Below, in pieces: positions 11,985-19,516 of a stretch of 64,000 bases of DNA; positions within the stretch are counted from its first letter, which is position 1, and each line of letters opens with the position of its first letter. The notes beneath the pieces are model-generated. The model did not search any database. It was not told the origin of the DNA and saw only the letters and a list, made by a program, of their open reading frames with translations. The stretch spans positions 1-64,000 of the forward strand of contig JASAND010021437.1 of NCBI GenBank assembly GCA_030248195.1. Direction: 5' to 3'. Source of the DNA: Trissonchulus latispiculum (lineage: Eukaryota > Nematoda > Enoplea > Enoplida > Ironidae). A program made the position numbers and the translations under genes.

Positions 11985-14610
11985 TGGCGAAGCGAATCCA
12001 TATATCCGGACTAGAGACGTCCGGTACCCCTTAGAAAGTCCACAACTCTCCTTGGGGATTCCCAAAGGACAGCCAATCCATTGCTGCAGTCAAGGTGGAG
12101 TCTCCGGGGATTATCTTTAGCAGGGCACTCCAGGAGAAGATGTTCCAAAGTTTCCTCATCCTGGAGACAGTCTGGGCAGAGGGGGGGGTAGAGGATGGGA
12201 TTAACCTGGTGTGGGTACTGCGCCAGCAGCAGACACTTCCCAGATCGCAGTTGGGATAGCATAGTTCGTCCCGATTTCAGGAGACCAGCTTCTGATTTAG
12301 CCGGAACTGGGCCCTTATCCCGGTAGATGGATTTGCAGCGTGCATGGGAAAGACCTGAATACCACTCCGAGATAGTTTTCCTCCTGGTAACAGCCACAGC
12401 TGTGTCGTAGTCAACAGGAACCGCTTCCTGCCGCATCCGGGCACCGTTGCGGGCTAGATGGTCAGCCCGCTCATTGCAATATATGCCACAGTGGCTGGGC
12501 ACCCAGACCATAGAGAATTTGATCCCAAATGACGACAGCCCGTTGAGGAAGGGCGAAATGTCAGATTCGGTTCGCATGCACATAGTTCTAGGACCAGAAG
12601 CAAACCGCTGCACCGTAGACAGAGAGTCAGTGCAGATTCGAACGGTTTTGGTGGAGGACCAGCGGGCGTTGGATTGGAGCCAATGTAGGCCCTGCCTAAT
12701 GGCAAGAACTTCTGCCCGGTAGCTGGAGCAGAAGGATCCAGCTGGATAGGCGAGGTGCCTCCGTCGGCCAGTAACTGATTCCATGACATCGACACCACTT
12801 TCGCCTCTTTCTGTCCCTCCAGGAGCAAAACCAACTGTCCATAGGGTATAGTCTGCCGGTGGTAACCTGGTCAAGTATTCATGTGCAGCTTTCTTCTTCT
12901 CCATTGGGGGCGCGTCCTTAGGGCATGTGGAGCGGAGCGAGTCATCGGTATAAGGAGATGTGCTGATTGTCCACAGGGAGGCATGGGGGGAAGTCTGCAC
13001 AGAGGTTCTCTTGGGAGTCCATTTAGTCCCGTGAGTTCAGAGGTTGCCGGCGCCCCGGATCGCCTGGGATTTGAGAGTTCGTTGGCGGCCGGCCGGCGGT
13101 TGGATTGTCCGGAACTGGTGGCTGTTTTCTGGCTGGCGCTGGTTCTTTTCATACGATTTCGCTGCCAGAAACTGTATCCGGAGTTTGAGTGGCATTATCC
13201 CTGCTTCTATTTGCAGGGCCTCAAGAGGGGACGCACTGTGACAACCAGTGATCAGTCGACACGCCCTGTTCTGGATCTTTTCTGCCGTGCAGGTGTGGGT
13301 GGAGGCTGCATTGAGGCCCCACACGCCCGCGCAGTATTCAAGGGCAGACCGGACGAAAGTGACGTAGACGGTCCTGAGATCCTCTTTGGTCAGTCCCCAG
13401 TCCTTCCTAGACAGGGACGACAGCACGCGCATCCGAATTGAATTGCGAAGCGAATTGAACATTATGAGGCTCAGTGGTCTTTAAAAAACTTTAACCCATT
13501 TAAGTGTATGGTCAAATTTAAATGAGTTGTTCAACTTTTTTATCTCTGTGAGCTGAATTAATTTGTGCCAACTTTTAACTCATTTAACTTGTTGCTCCAA
13601 AAGGCCTTAATTGCAACATTTTGCAATTCGCCTGGATTATTGATCGTACAAATTTTTCGTTTTTCGTCTTTCAAATTTTAATTTCTTAATTTTTGTAGGA
13701 ATCCCATTGGATAAGTGTGCTGAATTGGACAGCGAGGTGAGAGATTGGGTTGGAACGAAACTGATTGGACTTTGTCTCCGGGAACTCTTTGAATGGAGAT
13801 TCATGCAGTCAGATCCCAACTGGTCCAATTTTTTCTATGATCCTCGAAATGCCAGAATCATTTTGCTGGATTTTGGTCAGTTTTCCCAGTAATGAAAGAA
13901 CTCTATTAGTTTGCACTTAAATATCTTTACAAGATTTGTCTTAATTTCATTTCTTAGATAGTTTGTTTTGTTTTCCCCATTTATTGACTACTCCATCGAC
14001 TACGTACGACAGCTCGGCTTATAAACAGTATTACTGTAGTTAATTTTGTAATATTTCTTTACTGTTGTTTTCATGGATTATGTATGTCTTTTTACTTATT
14101 TTTTGCTATGTTTGCTTTCCTTGTTATACTTCATTGCTTTTTACTCGTATCTTTTTACTTGTGCCTATTTTAGGTGCTACTCGCGACTACAGTAAGTCCT
14201 TCATCGACGACTATCTCCGTGTCATTCTGGCCGCTGCTCAGCGAGATGAAGACGCCATCGTCCAACTGTCGCTGAAACTGGGCTTTCTGACTGGCTACGA
14301 GGATCGCCTCATGATCAGAGCTCATGTGGATGCCGTGCTAATCCTGGGCGAGGCCTTCGGCTCGACGGCCGGCCCGGGGCCCGATCCGGACCAGGCGCCC
14401 TTTGATTTCGGCAATCAACGAACCACTGAACGAATTCAAAACCTAATTCCTGTCATGCTGCGACATCGGCTCAGTCCCCCGCCTCCCGAAACCTATTCAA
14501 TTCATCGAAAACTGTCCGGTGCTTTTCTACTGTGTGCTAAGCTGAAGGCAAAGGTTCACTGTAAACCGTTGCTGGATGATGTCTGTGCGAAGTATCAGTT
14601 TTCAGCCTAG
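406..14610 (+). CDS. COQ8: COQ8 (ADCK3/ABC1 family) atypical kinase, 5' partial, six exons
   Basis: The exons are 406-991, 1778-1931, 9817-9986, 11375-11465, 13699-13875 and 14174-14610. All have GT-AG borders and they join in frame to 537 residues plus a stop. COQ8 is a mitochondrial matrix, inner-membrane-associated UbiB-family ATPase/kinase that supports coenzyme Q biosynthesis and the CoQ synthome. Visible signatures, in window-protein numbering, are the family-specific KxGQ motif KLGQ (160-163) within [12 protein letters not shown], the Ala-rich loop FAAASIGQ (220-227) that replaces the Gly-rich loop, the ATP lysine VAMK (K242), the ECDY segment, [12 protein letters not shown] (D372, N377) and DFG (391-393). 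The first exon lacks an in-frame ATG, and a stop lies upstream at 374-376. It therefore begins at a 3' splice site (TTTGCTTACAG before 406), and the start codon is in an exon outside the window. Residues 1-75 are Ser/Pro-rich and are followed by the conserved [16 protein letters not shown] membrane segment. A short Gly/Pro insertion ([11 protein letters not shown]) precedes APFDFG. COQ8A and COQ8B cannot be told apart here. Confidence 0.95.
1191..1540. mobile_element. CTGG/CCAG G-run MITE, 5-bp TSD (copy 1)
   Basis: This element lies in COQ8 intron 1. Its ends are CCTAAGCTTTTTCTAGGC and CTAAAAAAGGCCAG. A perfect 5-bp target duplication, ATTAT, flanks it (1186-1190 and 1541-1545). The interior has a G-run, the AAAAATCCTTAAAATTTGGCATTTT-type core shared with the copy at 29633-30008, and a C-run near the right end. 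There is no open reading frame of note, so it is non-autonomous. Confidence 0.8.
1993..2334. mobile_element. Diverged CTGGCTTAT/AAGCCGG G-run element
   Basis: The left end, CTGGCTTATTTTTGGGCGAG, and the interior (TGGGGGTGAC, TTTTTAGACAGTTTTATAGC, GGTCGGAATTTGTG) parallel the clearer copy at 57538-57894. The right end, CAGCAAAAGCCGG, is decayed. No target duplication is visible. Confidence 0.5.
2512..2790. mobile_element. Degenerate CAAGAGTAC foldback element
   Basis: The left arm (CAAGAGTACATTGTGATAAG, then GTGTATGCCACTAG, TTATCAGA, CGCTAACGGCTGAC) matches the intact copies at 2942-3320 and 33788-34148. A weaker inverted partner lies near 2745-2785 (TTAGCGAACAGAGCATTTTTTGCTCTGATAAG). The far right tip is missing or replaced by unrelated sequence. 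Confidence 0.6.
2942..3320. mobile_element. CAAGAGTAC foldback MITE with ~83-bp arms
   Basis: This is a foldback element in COQ8 intron 2. The left arm runs from CAAGAGTACATAATAC to GCACGCTAACGGC. The right arm is its reverse complement, from GCCGTTAGCGTGC to GTATTATGTACTCTTG, with about one mismatch over 83 bp. Each arm contains its own smaller palindrome, GAGTATGCCACTAGGCATACTC-like. The centre carries C- and G-runs (TGACCCCCCCCC and GCGGGGGGGGGTGG). It encodes no protein. Confidence 0.85.
3321..4871. other. COQ8 intron 2, unresolved low-complexity sequence
   Basis: I see no exon here that joins in frame with the COQ8 exons. The stretch has several G/C-run motifs, for example TCTGGGGGGCTCTGCCCCC near 4405-4425, which recurs near 58890 and 59195. 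The open reading frames near 3452-3637, 4240-4473 and 4500-4721 are low-complexity and match nothing I recognise. Confidence 0.4.
4872..5620. mobile_element. GGGCCCCGTTGCATAAAAC foldback element with CAGTAATCAG arrays
   Basis: The left end, GGGGCCCCGTTGCATAAAAC, and the right end, GTTTTATGCAACGGGGCCC, are inverted repeats. The terminal motif is repeated inside on both sides (CCGTTGCATAAAAC near 4967 and TTTTATGCAACGG near 5541). Both flanks are packed with short CAGTAATCAG, ACTGATTACTGAT and ATCAGTAA repeats. The middle is AT-rich and non-coding. The layout resembles subterminal transposase-binding arrays of a cut-and-paste DNA transposon. The GGGCC ends recall PIF/Harbinger, but that class is an inference, and no clean target duplication is visible. 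Confidence 0.8.
5621..7687. other. COQ8 intron 2, no recognised gene
   Basis: This is AT-rich intronic sequence. A direct duplication of about 50 bp (TATAGCAAGGCTCTTAGTCTG and following) occurs at about 6074 and 6126. From about 7090 to 7640 the sequence changes to the G/C-run style of the CTGG/CCAG elements (GGGGTCTGGGGGCGGAGCCCC, then CCCCCCATCGATGGGGGGG), but I could not define ends. No exon is apparent. Confidence 0.4.
7688..9000 (-). mobile_element. Hairpin-ended element with 147-bp tandem units (copy A)
   Basis: One end is the hairpin ATCATAGGAGTCGC, loop GGCA, GCGACCCCTATAAT (7691-7722). Next come repeated CTGCGCA motifs and the GGACCGGTTATGGCGGCGATG block. A segment with CTTTGCCGTCGGGAGGGTCA and GCTGGGCTGGTTCCACTTTG follows, the ~163-bp unit in other copies. 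Last are about 2.5 tandem units of 147 bp, each starting near TTTGGTACCAAATGAAAGCC (8653, 8800, 8947) and containing GTGGGGTGGGGTGGGG. The same modules occur reversed at 45400-47010 and again at 57900-61370. Open reading frames over this stretch are repeat translations. Strand is given with the hairpin as the 3' end. Confidence 0.75.
9010..9087. mobile_element. Solo foldback-type terminus (GGAGCATTTTTGTTACTTG)
   Basis: The sequence GCGGAGCATTTTTGTTACTTG resembles the outer ends of the foldback elements at 44586-45370 and 54700-54874, which end GGAGCATTTTT...CTTG. No partner arm is seen nearby, so this is a fragment at best. Confidence 0.35.
9988..10786. mobile_element. TATAGCGCGGCGGGAA inverted-repeat element at the COQ8 exon 3 donor
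   Basis: The ends TATAGCGCGGCGGGAA (9988-10003) and TTCCCGCCGCGCTATA (10771-10786) are perfect 16-bp inverted repeats. If the target duplication is TA, the element proper is 9990-10784. The interior repeats GGCGGGAAAA-type motifs and has no coding capacity. COQ8 exon 3 ends at 9986, so the second base of the GT donor and the bases after it come from the TA target site or the element's first bases. Confidence 0.8.
10787..11374. other. COQ8 intron 3 remainder
   Basis: The sequence is AT-rich with one G-run segment (GGGGGGGGGAGGGCGAGCCCC near 10885). No exon-like segment joins in frame with its neighbours. The stretch ends in the polypyrimidine tract and CAG acceptor of exon 4 (TTGTATTTCAG). 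Confidence 0.4.
11957..13450 (-). mobile_element. 5'-truncated LINE copy with (ATG)n tail and 12-bp TSD
   Basis: A 12-bp direct repeat, CGAATTGAACAT, flanks the insert at 11945-11956 and 13451-13462. Read on the minus strand, the insert begins inside the reverse transcriptase C-terminal region and ends in a short (ATG)n tract (about 11957-11977 on the plus strand). Target duplication, 5' truncation and a simple-sequence tail are standard for target-primed reverse transcription. The protein resembles Jockey/I-group LINEs that carry a C-terminal RNase H. It lies in COQ8 intron 4, antisense to that gene. Confidence 0.9.
12011..13450 (-). pseudogene. LINE ORF2 fragment: RT C-terminus, RNase H, CPxC...H..C end
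   Basis: One reading frame runs nearly the whole insert, broken by a single in-frame TGA at 13039-13037. Upstream of it is the RT thumb-side region ([20 protein letters not shown]). Downstream is an RNase H domain with AEVLAI, TDSLSTV and a [15 protein letters not shown] block. The C-terminal cysteine motif [18 protein letters not shown] is typical of this LINE group. The first RNase H motif, normally TDGS, reads TVGF, so the first catalytic aspartate is lost. With the stop, truncation and this change, the copy cannot encode active protein. Frame and motif order support the call. The clade assignment is inference. Confidence 0.88.
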
Positions 14611-15116
14611 AAAAGATAGTGGTTTAGGCAGTTTTTTGATAGCTGTAAAATGGAAATTGTAAAAAATTAGTTCTGTTTGAGACTGTTTTGTTTTATTTTG
14701 TTGTCTGTTTATGTTTACGTGTTGTAATAGTGTTGTTCGCCGGCCCCATTTTTCGTGGGTCGACCGGTGCCAGTTTTCGCCGGCTCTTCCAAAAGAAAAA
14801 GAAAAAATATGTTTGATAGTTTTCAAGGCGGATGGTAGCCGGTTTAGAGGCGATAGATCGCAAACACTGTCACTGAACCGGCCTGCATCTCGGCTGGCTG
14901 GCGGAGGAGGAGAGGGCCGGTGCACAGCACCATCGTAATAAGTTTTATGTCAAATTCTAGTCACATTTTAATATTTTAAAAAGAAAGGAATTTACACTTT
15001 CAGGCTGTTCTAGAAGAGATTTTAGTATTTATTCTCCCACAAATTTTGCATTCAGTACAAAAGCCGGCTAGTGTTGCTGAGTGATGTGCAGTTGTGTTTT
15101 ATGCAATGTTTTTGCT
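14611..15116 (+). other. COQ8 3' UTR region
   Basis: No AATAAA appears soon after the stop. A short Glu/Lys-poor open frame on the minus strand is not gene-like. The transcript may extend through the hAT insertion to the AATAAA at 16411, which is an inference from the lack of an earlier signal. Confidence 0.35.
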
Positions 15117-15124
15117 AGTCTATG

Positions 15125-16310
15125 TAGGGTTGTGCCAGGGCCGTGAAGCGGGCTTCGGGCTCGGGCCGGGCTCGGGCTCGGGCCGGGCCGATACCGGCCC
15201 GGCCCGAGTTTTTAATGAGACGGCCCGGCCCGAGCCCGGCCCGAGTTCTCTGTTGAGCCCGGCCCGACTCGGGCCACTCGGGCCACTTGGGCCGCTCGGG
15301 CCGCTCGGGCCATTCGGGCCGCTCGGGCCTATCGGGCTTTCCGGGCTATTTGAGTAGTTTGTCATTGCTGAAAAATATTGATTTTTTCGTTGTGACTTGT
15401 GGCGTGGCTTCCTTTGTTCACACACTGTTGTCTTCTTCGGTGCTTTACACGCATACATACATACATATCAGAATTGATACATTCGAAGCAATATATATAT
15501 ATATAAATACACAAGTTTAGAACATAATTCTACTATCCAAATGCTATTAACAAGCAGATTGCGAAATGCTAAACTTTATACAGGTTTTCTCTACCTGCAT
15601 TCTGCAAAAAGTTATGGATTAGCGGCAAATTGTCTTCAAACAACATTTGTATGATTCAGAAGTAACTATTTTGGTACTCTGCTACGGCGGCAGACAAACC
15701 CTGGTTTGGTACAAGGAAGCTACAAGTAAAGCTTCGCCAACTTCCTACTTTTTAGTCAGTGGTCAATTATGTGTTTAAATCTGCTAAATATAAGCTGTGC
15801 GAGTAATTTATTTTCATTTCTTTTTTGGATAATTCAATACTTAATCTTAATCTTACTTACAATCTACAAGATACATAAGCTTTATAGCTCCAGTGTGTGG
15901 TCACTGGTCACAAATTAATGCTCAGAGCATTATCTGAAGATTATGAAATGAAAAGCTTCTAATATATAATAGCTAATGTTGCACTGAAGCTACAGCTAAT
16001 CGAACCATGAAATTTCATTTTGTGTTTACCGATGCGTAATAGGTAATAAAATCTGCTCGGCAAACTGGATGTGATTTGACCCATTTTTGGGCCTCTCCGC
16101 ACCTGTCGGGCTATATTTGGGCCACTTGGGCTGCTCGGGCCGCACTCGGGCCGTTCGGGCCGCTCGGGCCGTGAATCGGGCTTCGGGCTCGGGCCGTGAA
16201 GCGGGCCTCGGGCTTCGGGCCGGGCCAGCCCGGCCCCAAGCCCGGCCCGAGGAGGTTGGTTGGCCCGAGCCCGAGCCCGGCCCGAGAAATTTCTTAACGG
16301 CACAACCCTA
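15125..16310. mobile_element. hAT-type non-autonomous element, 8-bp TSD, GGGCCGGGCTC arms
   Basis: The element starts TAGGGTTGTGCC and ends GGCACAACCCTA, a perfect 12-bp inverted repeat. The 8-bp duplication AGTCTATG is exact on both sides (15117-15124 and 16311-16318). Directly inside both ends are about 230-bp GC-rich arms of GGGCTCGGGCC, GGGCCGCTCGGGCC and GGCCCGG repeats in inverted orientation. The centre, from about 15360 to 16080, is AT-rich and non-coding. An 8-bp TSD and TAGGG ends fit hAT. Proline/glycine-rich open frames over the arms are artefacts of the repeat. Confidence 0.92.
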
Positions 16311-16410
16311 AGTCTATGTACGTAATTATCTGGTATTGTTGTTATGCAATATCACTAGGCGCCATTTGTTAGAATGTGTTAGGTGAACTATATATGTTTA
16401 TTTTTCACTG

Positions 16411-16416
16411 AATAAA
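16411..16416 (+). promoter_or_regulatory. Candidate polyadenylation signal AATAAA for COQ8
   Basis: AATAAA is followed after about 20 bases by a GT-rich stretch (CTCGTGTTATAGTTTGGTGCTTG), the usual context of a cleavage site. It lies 1.8 kb past the COQ8 stop, on the far side of the hAT insertion. Confidence 0.4.
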
Positions 16417-17097
16417 GATTTACAATCGACTCGTGTTATAGTTTGGTGCTTGTAAAATTTAGAAAGTAGACTTTCATTGGGTTTGATTATAGTTGCTTGT
16501 ATTACAAAGTTTGCCAGGGCAATTGAGGACTGGGGTGACGTCAGAATCTTATTCTGCATAAACAGAGCTTTAGTTCAGAATGCAGTCTGCTTTCGTTTCC
16601 TGAGTGCTCAAATGTAAAAATTGAATCCTGAACAAACACGGACCTGTTTCATGAATTGATGGTATTCCTGGATATATCCGTACTGCTACATACAGGACAT
16701 GAGGTGCCGGTTAGTGTTGGAGGCCGGTGCCGGCCGGACGATCGCCAGCTGGCCTGGCAGAACCCTACCGGCCAGGAGCAGTTTGCTATGCAGTTATTGT
16801 GACCATAGGATAACGTGTGGGGAATGGGGGGTTCAAAGCCCCCCAGACCGACAAAACGGGTAGATCCTCTCAGGGATCTTCACTGAAAATTGGTCTCATT
16901 TTTTAGCAAATTTTAGTGATTTTTTAAAAAATTTCTTAAAAATCGCTAAAAATTTTTATTTTTTACTATGTTTAGGTCAGAAACGTTAAAAATTAGCAAT
17001 TTTTACTAATTTCGGGGCAGACCCCTTAAAAGTTTGGATTTTTTGAGGGGGTAGACCCCTCGTCGAGGTCGAGGTAGTCTGTATGAGAAAATTGTAA
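16417..17097. other. Intergenic sequence
   Basis: I see no gene here. A segment near 16720-16810 (GCCGGTGCCGGCCGGACG, then GCAGTTTGCTATGCAGTTATTGTGAC) resembles one near 37240-37340 (GCAGTTCGCAGTGCAGCTATTATGAC), so both may be copies of one diverged repeat. Confidence 0.35.
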
Positions 17098-17105
17098 ATG
17101 TACGT

Positions 17106-17693
17106 TAGAGATGCACCGGGGCCGCCACTACCGGGGCCGGGGCCGGGGCTGGGACCTAATCGTGGCCCCGGCCGGGGCCACCTTTGCCCCAGTACCGGGG
17201 CCGAGGCCTGAAAATTGGGGGTCCGCATCGAAAATTTTCAAAAATTTTCTTATAATTCAAATTTTGCAATAGTTTCTGATATACAGGGTCTTTGGCAGGG
17301 CTGTATGCCTATTCAAAAACGTGTCTCTACAGTTTGGGAACGAATTCAAACTTAAGCTTGGTTCGATTGTGCCTGGGTGGTTCAATCGGTAGAGCGTCGG
17401 TCTAGTTAACCGAAAGTTGTGGGTTCGATCCCCACCTCAGGCCCGAATTTTTCGGGTCTGTGGTGCTGTAGTGACAACTTTCTTTCTTTCGTCTATTATC
17501 TTGTATCTTTCTGATATACAAACGTTACTATCGTTGTTTTCATTCTAATCGGTGGGAAAACACGATTTGCAACACTTTTTGGCTTTCGAAATTTCAAAAT
17601 TTTGGTCAAAAAATGTCAAAAATTTACAAAACCACCCGTGCCTGACCACCGGGGCCGGGGCCGGAGCCGGGGCCAGGGTCCTGTGCATCCCTA
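17106..17693. mobile_element. hAT-type element with GGGGCCGGGGCC arms, nested tRNA-like SINE
   Basis: The ends are TAGAGATGCACCGGGGCC and GGTCCTGTGCATCCCTA. The flanks are ATGTACGT (17098-17105) and GTGTACGT (17694-17701), an 8-bp duplication with one difference. The arms are CCGGGGCC repeats. A tRNA-like sequence (17371-17442) and its SINE-style tail sit in the middle. Confidence 0.82.
17371..17442 (+). tRNA. tRNA-Thr(AGT)-like sequence, probably a SINE head
   Basis: It folds as a tRNA. The acceptor is GCCTGGG/CTCAGGC with one G-T pair, the D arm is GTTC/GAGC, and the anticodon arm is TCGGT-CTAGTTA-ACCGA, giving anticodon AGT. The variable loop is AAGTT, and the T arm is GTGGG-TTCGATC-CCCAC. 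A T5 run six bases downstream could end Pol III transcription. The flanks TTCGATTGT and CCGAATTTTTC, and a downstream GCTGTAGTGACAA, recur around the degraded copy near 20731-20845, which marks this as a repeat. A functional tRNA gene is possible but less likely. Confidence 0.55.
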
Positions 17694-17701
17694 GTGTACG
17701 T

Positions 17702-19516
17702 GTACTCTGACTACACAGGCCACACTAAAACCAGGTTTTTAATTTCGCTATTTTAGCATAAAAAACAAAATTATTTTTTAGCAATTTTTAGCAGTTTTTA
17801 CTTTGCTTAATTTTTTAGCAATTTTAATTTACTGGCTTAATTTTATTAATACTAGTCCACATCACTGGCGGATCCAGGATTTCGTGAAGATTGAAGAAAT
17901 TTTTGTTTTTGCAATAAAATTGGTCTTCGGATCTTTAATTCTTCTCATACAGAAGAACTGAGAAAATTTATTAATACTAGTCCACATTAATCTTTCTTTT
18001 GTTCGTGGTTCTTTAGTTTACACAAAAATACCTAAAACTTTGCAAAGCATTTGCTAAAAATTGCCCCCATGTTCGGTGAGCCCTCCACCCATGGAGGGGG
18101 GACTTCTTCGACCCCCCCCCCCCATAAATTTTGGCCTAGAGTGAGCCACAGCTGGGTTGTCTAGACGTGAGAACGCTTTGTGACGTGCGAACTGTAAGAT
18201 CTGACTCGACTGACTTGGTCATCCTGACTCAATCCGTAGCTTATTATTATCGATGATAGGTTACCCTGATTTTTCTAACTTGCTAAGATTCTAAGGTATA
18301 CATTTCTTATGGTCGGATAGGAGGGGGGCAAGGAAAACCGAAAAATTTTTTGTCTTCGATTTTGCTGAAAAGTTGTATAGAGGAGTTTTCATGGTCGTAG
18401 AACAAGAATCTGACTGAAGTCCTTTTTTCGTAAGCTCAGTACTAGCTTATATCTGAGCTTAAATCTTTAGCTGCTACTGAGCTAACGAAAAGCAGAATCC
18501 AAAACAGACTTCAGATTCGTGTTCTGCGACCGTGAAAACCCCTATATACAACTTTTCAGCAAAATCGGAGAAAAAATTTTCGGGTTCCCCCTTAGAAATC
18601 GAAAAAAATCTAATTTCTCTTCTCGAAATCCAAAACTTTTGCGACGTTTGAGCTCAGCGTAGTCGAAAACATACCCATACCAAATTTTAATTTATTTGGT
18701 CAGGTTTTAAGAATTTTGAGTTGTGAGGCGTTATCGAGACAAGACCCGAACTCTGTCCCCACCAAAATCGCCCCCCCACCCAGGATTCGGGTCTACCCCC
18801 AGCACCCAAACAGTGCTCGGAAAATAAGTTTTTGAGGGTAAATTTGTTAAAATTTTCCGTCTTCGCCGGATTTTTAGAGCTTTTTAGTAGCTAGTCTAAG
18901 CTCAAAAATTGGGCTAGAAATTGCATAAGTTGTAGCTCAGCAGCAAAAATAGTATTTTTATTTTAAATTAAAATTAAAATTTAAAATTTGAAATATTTTA
19001 AACACTGGGTTTACTTTTGTGGGGGGGGGGGCGGGCGGGTGGGCGCCCCCCCCACTCGGCCCCATCTTTCCTTTTTTTGGGCTTCCCCCTCTCACTATAA
19101 GGTGCCCAGAAAATGCCAAATTTTAAGGATTTTTGGTCAACATTTTCAAAAAATCTTCCGAAATTGTTTTGAAATTCTGAGGAGGGGAGCTGATTTCGGG
19201 TCTTGTCTCGATAATCCCCCACTACTCAAAATCCTTAAAACGTGTCCAAATGAGCTAAAGTTTGGCATGGGTGTGTTTTCGACTAAGTTATGGGGGGGGG
19301 TAATCAATACAAGACAACCGATTTCTCGGGGCAGGGCATCCACCCTCCCTCCCTGTAGGAAAAGACCAGACACGGCCTAGCTGTTTCAGACCCTAACTTT
19401 GCAACTTAAACCTTTTTACAGTAGCAAGTACGTATACAGCGGCTGACTTGTGGACCTGTTGTCTCTCACTTTCAGTATTTCTGATTTGATTGGTTTCAGT
19501 AAGATTAGTTTTGGAA
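17702..19516. other. Intergenic sequence upstream of LIN52
   Basis: From 18290 to 18720 is an imperfect inverted repeat around GCTGAAAAGTTGTATAGAGG and CCTATATACAACTTTTCAGC, related to those at 20080-20380 and 39402-39774. From 19018 to 19380 are G/C runs and the GGTGCCCAGAAAATGCCAAA core of the CTGG/CCAG family, without clear ends. No promoter motif could be supported. Confidence 0.4.
18310..18600. repeat. Inverted-repeat element, GCTGAAAAGTTG family (copy 1)
   Basis: The left segment TTTTGCTGAAAAGTTGTATA is mirrored by TATACAACTTTTCAGCAAAA near 18545. Inner segments CTTCAGATTCGTGTTCTGCG and its rough complement near 18395-18425 pair as well. The same plan occurs near 20130-20350 and 39450-39670. 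Confidence 0.6.

Noticed and set aside
12881..13441. 186-aa plus-strand frame
   Set aside because: It is antisense to the LINE reading frame, which carries the recognisable RT and RNase H motifs.
15094..16311. Gly/Pro/Ala-rich frames
   Set aside because: They are translations of the GGGCC-repeat arms of a hAT element, open on both strands at once.
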